A stretch of 64,000 nucleotides of DNA from IMCC26077 sp964418325 (GCA_964418325.1 CAYQLC010000004.1:13526-77525); one strand, 5' to 3'; positions 43,534-52,225 are shown, counted from the first letter of the stretch. Program-made: numbers and translations. Notes: generated by a model from the letters alone, not told the origin.

Positions 43534-44108
43534 TTCTTCTTGCGCTTTTTATTCTTTGGAGTGCGTAGAGTTCTCCCAATAAATATCAAGACGAGAAATG
43601 AGATAACCAAGAGAGCAATCATGAAGATGTCGGTTGCGCGCGAGCTCTTCCCGGTTGCTTCGGCTGGCGTTTCTTGATTCGCCTCCGGGCTAGTGATGAT
43701 TGTTGGTGTCGGAGTTGGGGACGTTACTTCCGCTGGCGCATCGTAGGTAAAAAAGTATTTTCCGTTGAGAATCTCGCCCTCAATGCTCACGAATTGATAG
43801 GTAACGGTGTACTGACCACCTTCAGTTAACTTCTTTAGACCAATGAGAGCGTTTGCACCATCGATCAGGAGCGAACCGTCGTCAACTGCCATCCCGCTGG
43901 GGGCGCGGACGCTCAAAGAGCTCCCACTCTCTGTGACATCGCTCGTGAAGGTGAGCGTCACAGCTCCTGGTGAGGTAGTAATCGTGGAGTCCACTGCAGG
44001 CTCGGCGCTTACAAGATCAAATGCGAAGGCGGGCGCGCTCGACGTCGCAAGGAGCAGTAGAGTGAAAAATATGGTGAACATGCCAGATCTCTGCCTCTTC
44101 ACCTGCAC
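43530..44108 (-). CDS. CopC domain protein, membrane-anchored
   Basis: Extracytoplasmic copper-binding-type protein of 192 residues. It has a signal peptide (VKRQRSGMFTIFFTLLLL, cut after AFA near 29), a CopC beta-sandwich (SAEPAVDSTITTSPGAVTLTFTSDV, then YQFVSIEGEILNGKYFFTY), a Pro/Thr-rich linker, one membrane helix (about 162-182) and a very basic tail (RTPKNKKRKKK). The N-terminal histidine that binds Cu(II) in CopC is missing; the mature protein would begin FDL. Start codon GTG at 44108 or 44102. Downstream CopD-CtaG is its likely partner. Confidence 0.88.
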   Translation of the reverse strand: MQVKRQRSGMFTIFFTLLLLATSSAPAFAFDLVSAEPAVDSTITTSPGAVTLTFTSDVTESGSSLSVRAPSGMAVDDGSLLIDGANALIGLKKLTEGGQYTVTYQFVSIEGEILNGKYFFTYDAPAEVTSPTPTPTIITSPEANQETPAEATGKSSRATDIFMIALLVISFLVLIFIGRTLRTPKNKKRKKK

Positions 44109-44217
44109 GACTGCCCTTTTCAGAAGAACTCCCCTTACCCCTTAATTAGCACCTATCGTCCCACGGTTCTAAACTACGGGGGCGCTATGAGAGTGTGGTG
44201 TTTAGGGGAGGTAGCAG

Positions 44218-44472
44218 GTGCCTACGTATCAGTACTTTTGTGATGCCTGCTCGCTCGATTTTGAGGAAAGCCGCTCCTTCACCGACACCTCCGATCAGCT
44301 CTGTCCAGAGTGTGCAGCGGTAGCCCGTAAGGTCTTTGCCCCGGTAGGAGTCCACTTCAAGGGCTCGGGCTTTTATCGAAATGACTCCCGCGCCAATAAT
44401 GGGTCAGGAAAGAGCGGTTCCTCAGAGACTGGATCCTCAAGCGGCAGCACTTCTTCCACAAGCAAGGAGTAG
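44218..44472 (+). CDS. FmdB family zinc-ribbon protein
   Basis: A small (84 aa) regulator-like protein with a zinc ribbon: PTYQYFCDACSLDFEESRSF and LCPEC form two CxxC pairs about 22 residues apart, then a Ser/Gly-rich tail. FmdB proteins are proposed regulators; actual function is unknown. The GTG start has a very good ribosome binding site (GGGGAGG, 6 nt spacing). In mycobacteria the fmdB gene is next to the 5-FTHF cyclo-ligase and galU, so this is part of the same conserved block, here separated by the acyl-CoA dehydrogenase and copper genes. Confidence 0.92.
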   Translation: MPTYQYFCDACSLDFEESRSFTDTSDQLCPECAAVARKVFAPVGVHFKGSGFYRNDSRANNGSGKSGSSETGSSSGSTSSTSKE

Positions 44473-44479
44473 CTCTCCC

Positions 44480-44500
44480 TCTCACAGAAATTCTGTGAGA
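44480..44500. promoter_or_regulatory. Perfect 10-bp inverted repeat with 1-bp centre
   Basis: TCTCACAGAA-A-TTCTGTGAGA, 7 bp after the fmdB stop and 10 bp before a small ORF. No T run follows on either strand, so it is more like an operator than a terminator, although an RNA hairpin is also possible. Confidence 0.5.
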
Positions 44501-44510
44501 ATCTCAAGGA

Positions 44511-44687
44511 ATGAATTATCGCAGCGAAAAATTCTTTCTCCACATGACGACCGCGCAGGATCGGGAAAAAATCAAATTTTGGCTCGGTGCGGTCATTGTT
44601 CTAATGATGCGGGGGCTTGTCGCGAAGAATCTCTTCATCGCGGGAGTTGCCTTTTGTGCTCTCTTCTTGATCTACCTCATTAAGTGA
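44511..44687 (+). CDS. Possible small membrane protein
   Basis: A 58-residue ORF starting MNYRSEKFFLHMTTAQDREK, with two hydrophobic stretches (about 23-32 and 40-57) and ending LIYLIK. AAGGA lies directly against the ATG, too close for normal use; the internal ATG at 44544 lacks a site as well. No family is recognised. It fits the gap between fmdB and the TetR gene and shows amino acid composition like a real membrane protein, but may be spurious. Confidence 0.4.
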   Translation: MNYRSEKFFLHMTTAQDREKIKFWLGAVIVLMMRGLVAKNLFIAGVAFCALFLIYLIK

Positions 44688-44719
44688 AGAGTCCGGATCT
44701 TCAGGGCCCATACTCATCC

Positions 44720-45334
44720 TCATTTCTTCAAAAGCGCATCCTGCACGCCATCCATTACGGCAGTGCGAAAGAACTTTATCTCTGACGCGACAACTGCCCG
44801 GTTCGCAACGAGAGTCGCAACGCCATGTACCGCACTCCATGCCACCAGCGGCGCTGAATCGCGTTTGTTCTTGGAAATCATCCCTAAAGCGACGAAATTT
44901 TCGATACTCTCGTTAAGAACTTGCCAGGCAAGCTCATTGTATTCACTGGTACTTTTCTCTTGGTGATGGATGAAAGCAATCTCAAAAAGTTTCGGATGTT
45001 TATCTGCATAATCTATGTATGCATCTCCCATTGCACGGAACTTATCTAGTTCATACTTCTTGACATCTCGATGCGCTTTCACACGTTTTCTTCGCTCAAG
45101 CATCAACTCACCAATCTCTTGTCTGACCTGACAGGTGATCTCTGCCAGGAGCTCCTCAAGCGATGTGAAATGGCGATAGAGCGCAGGGGCGGTCACCCCA
45201 ATCTTCTCTGCTACTCGGCGAATGCCCAGCGCCGGCAGTCCCCCAGATTCGATCAAGTTCCTACCAGCGACTATGGCCGCGCTCTTTAAATCCCCATGGT
45301 GATACTCGGAGCCTTTGCGCTGTAGTGTTAACAT
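44720..45334 (-). CDS. TetR/AcrR family regulator (WHG-type ligand domain)
   Basis: A 204-residue repressor. The N-terminus YHHGDLKSAAIVAGRNLIES and RRVAEKIGVTAPALYRHFTSLEELLAEI form the TetR helix-turn-helix; the C-terminal part, with IDYADKHPKLFEIAF and SAVHGVATLVANRAV, is of the WHG type. It is divergent from the MMPL transporter gene, the usual place for a local repressor of an exporter. Its ATG lies inside a near-perfect palindrome, and TTGACG-17-GAGAAT sits 7 nt upstream, so autoregulation of a leaderless transcript is likely (inference). Confidence 0.92.
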   Translation of the reverse strand: MLTLQRKGSEYHHGDLKSAAIVAGRNLIESGGLPALGIRRVAEKIGVTAPALYRHFTSLEELLAEITCQVRQEIGELMLERRKRVKAHRDVKKYELDKFRAMGDAYIDYADKHPKLFEIAFIHHQEKSTSEYNELAWQVLNESIENFVALGMISKNKRDSAPLVAWSAVHGVATLVANRAVVASEIKFFRTAVMDGVQDALLKK

Positions 45335-45342
45335 CGTTTACA
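45326..45342. promoter_or_regulatory. Near-perfect palindrome at the TetR start, candidate operator
   Basis: TGTTAAC-ATC-GTTTACA: 7-bp half-sites with one mismatch, centred on the tetR start codon and abutting its -10 region. Typical length and place for a TetR operator. A repressor bound here could block the divergent MMPL gene only if its promoter reaches this far; that start is 48 bp away. Confidence 0.55.
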
Positions 45343-45370
45343 TTCTCTCACCAAGCGAATTCAACGTCAA
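45335..45370 (-). promoter_or_regulatory. Candidate tetR promoter
   Basis: Minus strand: TTGACG (45370-45365), 17-bp spacer, GAGAAT (45347-45342), 7 nt, ATG at 45334. This is the best -35/-10 pair I see in the window, and the transcript would be leaderless. Inference. Confidence 0.5.
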
Positions 45371-45389
45371 GTAATTAGGGTGGAGAATC

Positions 45390-47495
45390 ATGTTTGAGAG
45401 ACTCGGAAGCTTCATAGCTCGGCGAAGCAAATCGGTATTGGTTACCTCTCTTCTGGCCATAATCGTGGCTGGCGCAGTCGGCTTCCAAGCTTTTGGAAAA
45501 CTTGATGGTGGCGGATACAACGATCCACAAAGTGAATCTTCGCGAGCGTTCGAATATTTGAAGTCAGAATTCAAGGTTGAAGATCCGGCTGTGATTCTTG
45601 TGATTGATTCACCGACTTCAACTGTCGACGATTCTAAAGTGCGTCAATCAGTCGAGGCAATTGCGGCCAAAGTGAGCGCAACGCCAGGTGTATCAAACGT
45701 CATTTCATATTGGACCACTGGTTCCCCGCAGTTGCTCAGTGAAGATCGTAAAGCTGGTTATCTCTTTGCCTACGGAGAAGATGATTCGTTCGATGGCTTG
45801 AGTGCGCTTGCCAAGAAAGTTGAAGATCGGATTGGAAGTGAATTTGAGGGGTTGGCTATCTACTACACCGGAACTGGTGCGGTTGGCGATGCCTTAAATA
45901 CAAAAATCAGCGATGACCTCAAGAAATCAGAAGCAATCGCCATCCCGCTTGTCTTCATTCTGCTCCTCTTCGTCTTCGGCGGCGTAATCGCTTCTGCTAT
46001 GCCCTTGGTAGTTGGAATCAGCGCAATCCTCGGAGCATTTTTCATTATTTATCTTTTGACTCTCGTGACAGATGTGAGCATCTACGCCTTGAACTTGATC
46101 ACCGGCCTTGGTCTTGGTTTGGGAATCGATTACTCCCTCCTTATTGTCAACAGATTTCGAGAGGAGTTCCATCAAGGAAAAAGTATTCAAGAGGCGGTGA
46201 TTCGGACCGTTGCTACCGCTGGCAGAACTGTCTTCTTCTCCGGGCTGACAGTTCTTGTGACCTTAGCTTCACTACTTTTCTTCCCCCTCAACTTCTTGAA
46301 ATCCTTTGGTTATGCAGGTATTGCAGTGGTCGCCCTCGCCGTAATTGGAGCGCTCGTTCCACTTCCGGCGACCTTGGCACTTCTTGGCACCAAGATCGAT
46401 AAATGGGCAATCAAGAAATCCTCAATTACGCCAAAGGAGGATGGGCGCTGGGCTGATCTTGCACGATTCGTGATGCGTAAACCACTAACCATCACCATTC
46501 TGAGTCTGATACTTCTCGGCATTCTCGCCGCACCAATTCGTAACATCGCCTTTGGTCAAACTGATGTCACTGTTCTTCCGAAGTCACATCCGGTCGCGCA
46601 AACTTCTCAACTAATCGATGAACGCTTTCCTGGGCGCGAAGCTACTCCCGTTGAATTTCTCTTTATCGATGGGGAAGAAAAGCTAACCCCACAAGAGATA
46701 GCTACGTATAAAGAGAAGGTAAGAAATATCTCTGGGATCACATACATCACGGAGAACACCACTGCTAACGGCATCGTTAGATTCCAGGCGATACACAAGA
46801 TGAGTCCGCGAACTGCAGATGCACAGGCTTTAATTGAGGAAATACGAGATATTCCTGCCCCCGCTGGCTTACTGATTGGTGGTGTTGCTGCTGACTACAC
46901 CGATACGCAGAACGGAATCGCTGGTGCACTACCGATGGCACTTGGTTGGGTCTTATTCAGCGTGTTGATTCTCCTCTTTGCATTTACTGGTTCGATTATC
47001 TTGCCAATCAAGGCTGTGCTGTTGAATGTACTTTCACTTAGCGCAACTCTCGGTGTCATCACATGGATCTTCATCGAGGGTAATCTTGCAAGATTCTTGG
47101 GCGACTTCACCATAACTGGAACAGTCGATACCGGAATGATTATCTTGATGTTGCTGACCACTTTCGGACTTTCTATGGATTACGAAGTATTTCTTCTCTC
47201 TCGTATTAAAGAGGAATATGAGAAGAGTGGTGACAACACGGAATCAGTCGCCTTTGGCCTACAGAAATCTGCTCGAATTGTGACTGCTGCCGCGTTGATT
47301 CTCTCGGTTGTTTTCGCCGCCTTCATCCTCAGCGGCGTCACGTCTATCAAGATTCTGGGTCTAGGTGTGGCATTCGCAATCCTGCTCGATGCAACATTAG
47401 TGCGAGCGCTACTGGTCCCTGCGCTGATGCGGATGTTTGGCGACGCAAACTGGTGGGCTCCCGCCAAACTTAAGCGTTTTTCCATCTCACACTAA
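45390..47495 (+). CDS. MMPL family transporter
   Basis: RND-superfamily exporter of 701 residues with the MMPL plan: an N-terminal helix, an extracytoplasmic domain (about 40-170), a 5-helix bundle beginning near ALNLITGLGLGLGIDYSLLIVNRFREEF (sterol-sensing-like, with the GxxxDY motif), and the whole unit repeated in the second half (LLTTFGLSMDYEVFLLSRIKEEYEKSG). Asp-Tyr pairs in both halves match the proton-relay positions of MmpL3. Likely exports lipid or a hydrophobic compound. A GGTGGAG ribosome binding site precedes the ATG. Divergent TetR gene, candidate operator between. Confidence 0.94.
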   Translation: MFERLGSFIARRSKSVLVTSLLAIIVAGAVGFQAFGKLDGGGYNDPQSESSRAFEYLKSEFKVEDPAVILVIDSPTSTVDDSKVRQSVEAIAAKVSATPGVSNVISYWTTGSPQLLSEDRKAGYLFAYGEDDSFDGLSALAKKVEDRIGSEFEGLAIYYTGTGAVGDALNTKISDDLKKSEAIAIPLVFILLLFVFGGVIASAMPLVVGISAILGAFFIIYLLTLVTDVSIYALNLITGLGLGLGIDYSLLIVNRFREEFHQGKSIQEAVIRTVATAGRTVFFSGLTVLVTLASLLFFPLNFLKSFGYAGIAVVALAVIGALVPLPATLALLGTKIDKWAIKKSSITPKEDGRWADLARFVMRKPLTITILSLILLGILAAPIRNIAFGQTDVTVLPKSHPVAQTSQLIDERFPGREATPVEFLFIDGEEKLTPQEIATYKEKVRNISGITYITENTTANGIVRFQAIHKMSPRTADAQALIEEIRDIPAPAGLLIGGVAADYTDTQNGIAGALPMALGWVLFSVLILLFAFTGSIILPIKAVLLNVLSLSATLGVITWIFIEGNLARFLGDFTITGTVDTGMIILMLLTTFGLSMDYEVFLLSRIKEEYEKSGDNTESVAFGLQKSARIVTAAALILSVVFAAFILSGVTSIKILGLGVAFAILLDATLVRALLVPALMRMFGDANWWAPAKLKRFSISH

Positions 47496-47503
47496 ACATC
47501 ATT

Positions 47504-47515
47504 TAGACTACGCAG
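47504..47515 (+). promoter_or_regulatory. Candidate leaderless -10 element of purU
   Basis: TAGACT (47504-47509), 6-nt spacer, ATG at 47516. No ribosome binding site. Inference. Confidence 0.45.
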
Positions 47516-48355
47516 ATGGATTTGTTGGCGACATTCACCTGTAAAGACACCTCGGGAATCGTGCACACGATGACCGATGCCATCTTGAAGTGTCGCGGCA
47601 ATATCATCGAGAATCAGCAGTTCACCGATCCACTCACCGGAATGTTCTGTATGCGAACTCGGTTTACTACCGATTCGACACTGGCTGAATCTGAGAGGAT
47701 TCTGCGTACAGAATTGGCGCGCTTCACACCTGAACTTAAGGTGCGCGAATTGAGCAAGCGGCCGCGTGCGCTAATCATGGTTACCAAAGAGAGCCACTGT
47801 CTTCGAGATCTTCTCTATCTTCGTGAACTTGGCGAACTGCCAGTTGAGATTCCGCTAGTCATATCAAATCATGAAGAGTTACGTGGTCTAGTCGAATCAC
47901 ATGGAATCGCTTTTGAACACCTCCCGGTAACGGCGCAGAATAAGAAGGCACAAGAGAATGAGATGATGGCTAGAATCAAATCTCTTGAAATCGATGTTGT
48001 CGTCTTGGCTCGTTACATGCAAATTCTTTCCAGCGAATTCTGTAATCAGTTTGCTGGACACATCATCAATATTCATCACTCATTCTTACCTGGTTTCAAA
48101 GGAGCCCGTCCTTATCATCAGGCGTACGAGCGTGGAGTGAAAATCATTGGTGCTACAGCACACTTTGTGACTGAGAATCTTGATGAAGGTCCGATTATCG
48201 AACAAGATGTTGCGCACGTAACTCATTCAGCAACACCGGAAGAACTCGTCTCTATCGGAAGAGATATCGAAAGGCGAGTTTTGGCAAAGGCTGTCCGAAT
48301 GTACGCAGAAGATCGCATCTTTCTGTTAGGCAATCGCACGGTAATTTTTAACTGA
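47516..48355 (+). CDS. purU: Formyltetrahydrofolate deformylase
   Basis: Hydrolyses 10-formyl-THF to formate and THF, balancing the one-carbon pool. 279 residues: N-terminal ACT domain (LLATFTCKDTSGIVHTMTDAI, about 1-80) and a formyltransferase domain with RALIMVTKESHCLRDLL, VVLARYMQILS and the catalytic block INIHHSFLPGFKGARPYHQAYERG followed by GATAHFVTENLDEGPII. Lone gene 20 bp after the MMPL gene. It complements the 5-FTHF cyclo-ligase in folate metabolism. Confidence 0.96.
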   Translation: MDLLATFTCKDTSGIVHTMTDAILKCRGNIIENQQFTDPLTGMFCMRTRFTTDSTLAESERILRTELARFTPELKVRELSKRPRALIMVTKESHCLRDLLYLRELGELPVEIPLVISNHEELRGLVESHGIAFEHLPVTAQNKKAQENEMMARIKSLEIDVVVLARYMQILSSEFCNQFAGHIINIHHSFLPGFKGARPYHQAYERGVKIIGATAHFVTENLDEGPIIEQDVAHVTHSATPEELVSIGRDIERRVLAKAVRMYAEDRIFLLGNRTVIFN

Positions 48356-48383
48356 TATCTCAAATTTAAAAGGTAAAAAGGCG

Positions 48384-48457
48384 TGTCCCCGACCAGAATC
48401 GAACTGGTGACCTACCGCTTAGGAGGCGATCGCTCTATCCAACTGAGCTACGAGGAC
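48384..48457 (-). tRNA. tRNA-Arg (anticodon CCT)
   Basis: Minus-strand cloverleaf of 74 nt: acceptor GTCCTCG pairs with CGGGGAC (one G-U), discriminator A; anticodon stem ATCGC/GCGGT with loop CTCCTAA gives CCT, reading AGG. The T-arm is regular; no CCA is encoded. It is isolated, convergent with purU. Confidence 0.93.
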
Positions 48458-48546
48458 ATTTGATATCTAAAGTCGAATTATTCACTAGTTTTGCGGACTT
48501 TTAACTTATGTAATAGCCTAGGGGCAAAGTTCAGGAGTTATTTTCT

Positions 48547-49785
48547 ATGAGAGCCCTAGTTATTGGCGCCGGAGGTGTTGGGCGCGCAATAGCCAACATC
48601 GCATCCAGGCGGCCATTTATCAAGAGTATGGTCATCGCCGATCGAACATTGGCCCGAGCCGAGGAAGCTGTAACCCGAGTGAAAGATGCTCGTTTTTCAG
48701 CGGCCCAAGTGAATGCAGCGGAACTTGAAGATATTCGCGAGCTGATTCGCAAAACCAAACCAGATATCGTGATCAACGCGGTCGACCCTCGATTCGTCAT
48801 GCCTATCTTTCTCGCATGCGAAATTGAAAATACCAATTACATGGATATGGCAATGTCGCTATCACGACAACACCCGCACTACCCATACAGCGAGACGGGT
48901 GTGAAGCTAGGTGATGAGCAATTTGCACGCGATTGGAATTGGTCAGAACGCGGTATCTACGCTCTAGTTGGCATGGGCATTGAACCGGGCTTAAGCGATG
49001 TATTTGCAAAATACGCCTCGGAAGAACTTTTCTCGCGTATCGATCAAATTACGATTCTTGATGGTTCAAATATTGTGGTTGAAGGATATGAATTCGCTCC
49101 CTCTTTCTCAATTTGGACCACGATTGAAGAATGTCTCAACCCGCCAATTGTTTGGGAGGATGGTCGCGGCTGGTTCACCACCGAACCATTTAGCGGCATC
49201 GAAACTTTTAATTTTCCTGAGGGTATTGGTCCAGTTCAGTGCGTCAACGTAGAGCACGAAGAGGTTGTATTGATCCCACGAAAGATTGATGCAAAGCGGG
49301 TCAATTTCAAATATGGATTAGGTGATCAGTTCATCACAATTCTTAAGACCATCCATCTACTAGGCATGGATCGCAAGGAGAGCGTTGATGTGCAAGGAAT
49401 TCCCGTCTCACCTCGAGACCTGCTTTCGGCATCCCTTCCAGATCCTGCGAACTTGGGATCACGGATGAAAGGAAAGACTTGCGCTGGGGCATTAGTAAAA
49501 GGCCTTGATAAAAATGGAGACCCACGCGCGGTCTACCTCTACCACGTCGTTGATAACGCCTGGTCGATGGAGCACTACGGGGATCAGGCAGTTGTTTGGC
49601 AGACCGCTATCAACCCCGTGATTGCTATGGAGCTCATTCATGAGGGAATCTGGAAACCTGAGGGAGTAAATGGCCCGGAGTGGTTCCCTGCTAAACCATA
49701 TTTGGATAAATTAGAAGAGTACGGCACCAGTTGGGGACTAAGAGAAGAGGATGCAAGCGATATCACTCGCGAACTAACGGCATGA
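48547..49785 (+). CDS. Saccharopine dehydrogenase family protein
   Basis: A 412-residue NAD(P)-dependent enzyme of the saccharopine/carboxynorspermidine dehydrogenase group. The Rossmann dinucleotide motif opens it (MRALVIGAGGVGRAIA), followed by DIVINAVDPRFVMP, NYMDMA, GIYALVGMGIEPGLSDVFAKYA and a late KGKTCAGALVKGLDK. The length and domain order resemble carboxynorspermidine dehydrogenase and Lys1-like enzymes; which reaction it performs is not clear, but its presence near homospermidine synthase suggests polyamine or lysine-type chemistry. It has an AGGAG ribosome binding site and overlaps the GMC oxidoreductase in an ATGA. Confidence 0.85.
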   Translation: MRALVIGAGGVGRAIANIASRRPFIKSMVIADRTLARAEEAVTRVKDARFSAAQVNAAELEDIRELIRKTKPDIVINAVDPRFVMPIFLACEIENTNYMDMAMSLSRQHPHYPYSETGVKLGDEQFARDWNWSERGIYALVGMGIEPGLSDVFAKYASEELFSRIDQITILDGSNIVVEGYEFAPSFSIWTTIEECLNPPIVWEDGRGWFTTEPFSGIETFNFPEGIGPVQCVNVEHEEVVLIPRKIDAKRVNFKYGLGDQFITILKTIHLLGMDRKESVDVQGIPVSPRDLLSASLPDPANLGSRMKGKTCAGALVKGLDKNGDPRAVYLYHVVDNAWSMEHYGDQAVVWQTAINPVIAMELIHEGIWKPEGVNGPEWFPAKPYLDKLEEYGTSWGLREEDASDITRELTA

Positions 49786-51461
49786 CCAAACATTTCGATG
49801 TCTTGATTATCGGATCTGGTTTTGGTGGCAGCGTGAGTGCGCTTAGGCTCTCTGAAAAAGGTTATCGCGTCGGAGTTCTCGAAGCAGGGCGTCGCTTTAA
49901 TGATAAGGATTTTCCCAAGACATCATGGCGCCTTAATCGCTTTCTCTTTTTTCCGCGGCTGGGACTCACTGGTATTCAAAGAATTCATGCGCTCCCTAAT
50001 GTTCTGATACTCGCTGGCGCTGGGGTTGGCGGTGGTTCACTTGTTTATGCAAATACTTTGTATCGTCCTACCGAAAAGTATTTCAAGGATCCACAATGGT
50101 CAGAGATCACCGATTGGCGATCTGAACTCGCGCCTTGGTATGACCAAGCAGAGCGAATGCTTGGTGTGCAAATAAACCCATACTTCACTAATTCTGATAA
50201 AGCGATGAAAGAGGTCGCCGATGAGATGGGCGTTGGACACACTTTCACAATGGCACCACTCGGAGTTCATTTCGGCAAGAAGCCTGGCGAAATTGTCGCT
50301 GATCCTTATTTTGGTGGCGTCGGACCTGAGCGAGTGAGTTGCCTACAGTGCGGAGGATGCATGACCGGTTGCCGCCACAACGCAAAAAACACATTGCCCA
50401 AGAATTACCTTGGCCTTGCTGAGATTGCTGGCGCAGAAGTCATCCCACTGACAACTGCACTCTCCCTGCAAGAAGAGAATGGCAAGTGGAAGGTACTTGC
50501 TCGTAAAAGTACTACCTGGTTTGGTCGAAAGAGGATTTACACGGCTGATGAAGTCATTATCGCTGCTGGAACTTATAACACTCAAAAATTGCTCCATTCC
50601 ATGAAAGCATCTGGGAAACTTCCTAAACTTTCACCACGCCTTGGTGAACTCTCTCGAACAAATAGTGAGTCTTTGGTTGGCGCAATCATGCCGAACGCTG
50701 AGATCGACTTCAGCCATGGAGCAGCAATAACCTCATCGTTCTTCCCCGACCAAAACACGCACGTTGAACCAGTTCGCTACGGTCGCGGAAGTAACCTCAT
50801 GGGGTTGCTCCAAACTGCAATGACCGATGGGACCAGCATTTCTGAGCGACGCCGACAGTGGCTGAAAACGCTTATTAAGAAGCCTTCGCTGATTGCAACA
50901 ATCTTGAATGTAAAGCGATGGAGTGAGCGCACGGTCATTGCTCTTGTCATGCAAGATGTTGACTCTGCAATTCGAGTGCGAAGTAGGCGGTCGTTTCTCC
51001 GTTTGGGTTGGGCGCTCACCTCAGAGAATGATTCCGAGCGTCCAAATGCGACATATATCCCTGCAGCGAATGAAACAGCTCGTAGGATTGCGACTCGATA
51101 CGGTGGTATCGCCGGTGGTCATATCGGCGATTTAGTGAATGCTCCATTCACTGCACATTTCGTAGGCGGGTGCGTAATTGGGCAGAACAAATCAGAAGGC
51201 GTCATTGATCCCTATCACCGAGTCTGGGAGTATCCAACGCTTCACGTGATTGATGGTTCAACAATTACTGCGAATCTGGGAGTCAACCCCTCTCTGACTA
51301 TTACAGCTCAAGCAGAACGAGCAATCTCGATGTGGCCAAATAAAGGCGATGTCGATCTGCGGCCGATTCAAGGTGCGCAATATGTACGGATCAATTCAAT
51401 TGCACCACGCCATCCGGTAGTCCCCGCTCATGCCCCAGCAGCGCTTCGGATTGTGCACTAA
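49782..51461 (+). CDS. GMC family flavoprotein, cholesterol oxidase-like (ChoD-like)
   Basis: FAD-dependent oxidoreductase of 559 residues, very similar in layout to mycobacterial ChoD: FDVLIIGSGFGGSVSALRLSEKGYRVGVLE (Rossmann FAD motif), the KTSWRLNRFLFFPRLG block, LAGAGVGGGSLVYANTLY, cysteine-rich SCLQCGGCMTGCRHNAKN, AHFVGGCVIG and the C-terminal VNPSLTITAQAERA with the GMC catalytic region. The four-cysteine CxxCxxxxxC motif is a feature of this subgroup. Sterol oxidation is not proven for such proteins; substrate uncertain. The ATG at 49782 is preferred over the frame start at 49731. An SDR gene follows at 2 bp. Confidence 0.92.
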   Translation: MTKHFDVLIIGSGFGGSVSALRLSEKGYRVGVLEAGRRFNDKDFPKTSWRLNRFLFFPRLGLTGIQRIHALPNVLILAGAGVGGGSLVYANTLYRPTEKYFKDPQWSEITDWRSELAPWYDQAERMLGVQINPYFTNSDKAMKEVADEMGVGHTFTMAPLGVHFGKKPGEIVADPYFGGVGPERVSCLQCGGCMTGCRHNAKNTLPKNYLGLAEIAGAEVIPLTTALSLQEENGKWKVLARKSTTWFGRKRIYTADEVIIAAGTYNTQKLLHSMKASGKLPKLSPRLGELSRTNSESLVGAIMPNAEIDFSHGAAITSSFFPDQNTHVEPVRYGRGSNLMGLLQTAMTDGTSISERRRQWLKTLIKKPSLIATILNVKRWSERTVIALVMQDVDSAIRVRSRRSFLRLGWALTSENDSERPNATYIPAANETARRIATRYGGIAGGHIGDLVNAPFTAHFVGGCVIGQNKSEGVIDPYHRVWEYPTLHVIDGSTITANLGVNPSLTITAQAERAISMWPNKGDVDLRPIQGAQYVRINSIAPRHPVVPAHAPAALRIVH

Positions 51462-51463
51462 CT

Positions 51464-52225
51464 ATGTGGGCGTTAGTTACTGGAGCAAGTTCAGGAATTG
51501 GTGCTGAGTTCACCGAACAACTTGCCCGCGATGGTTATAACATCATTGTGGTCGCCCGAGATGAGATACGACTTAATCAACGAGCAAAATACTTGAGTGA
51601 AAATTTCAATGTGTCTTGTGAAGTTCTTGTAGCCGATCTCGCTACCCGTGAGGGAATTAGTAAGGTTGAATCACGGCTTATTCAAGGTGGAGTGGAATTT
51701 CTTGTCAATAACGCAGGCTTTGGTATCAATAAGCGATTTGCAGAGAGTGATATCGAACGCGAGAGTGAAAATCTTGAGGTCCTAGTGAGTGCAGTAATGA
51801 GGTTGAGCCATGCTGCGCTGACTTTTATGCGAACTCAGAAAAAGGGTTACATAATTAATGTCAGTAGCGTTGCGGGTTGGATCGCCGGCGGAACGTACAG
51901 CGCCTCTAAATCTTGGGTCACAGTCTTCTCCGAATTTCTAGCTGTCGATCATGCTGCTGAGGGAATTCACGTTACTGCGCTGGCGCCCGGTTTTACCCAT
52001 ACCGAATTTCATCAGCGTGGAAAGATGAATATGTCTGGATTGCCCAAGTGGCTCTGGCTAGAGAGCGCCCATGTGGTAACTGAGGGAATTCGCGCAGTTC
52101 GATCCGGGCGTCCGCTCTCGATTCCGGGTCGGCAATATCAACTGCTCTACCATCTGATTCGCCATCTACCTCGCGGTTTAGTCCGCAAGGCAGGTATCCG
52201 AGCGCGTCGTCGCCAGCGGCGATAA
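51464..52225 (+). CDS. Short-chain dehydrogenase/reductase (SDR)
   Basis: NAD(P)-dependent oxidoreductase of 253 residues, classical SDR fold. TGASSGIG (7-14) binds the cofactor, LVNNAGFG follows, the catalytic serine is in INVSSVAGW and the YxxxK is in TYSASKS (Tyr/Lys), then LAPGFTHTEF. The C-terminus is very basic (RKAGIRARRRQRR). It follows the GMC gene by 2 bp, suggesting sequential oxidation/reduction of one lipid-like substrate in an operon with the saccharopine-family protein. Confidence 0.94.
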   Translation: MWALVTGASSGIGAEFTEQLARDGYNIIVVARDEIRLNQRAKYLSENFNVSCEVLVADLATREGISKVESRLIQGGVEFLVNNAGFGINKRFAESDIERESENLEVLVSAVMRLSHAALTFMRTQKKGYIINVSSVAGWIAGGTYSASKSWVTVFSEFLAVDHAAEGIHVTALAPGFTHTEFHQRGKMNMSGLPKWLWLESAHVVTEGIRAVRSGRPLSIPGRQYQLLYHLIRHLPRGLVRKAGIRARRRQRR

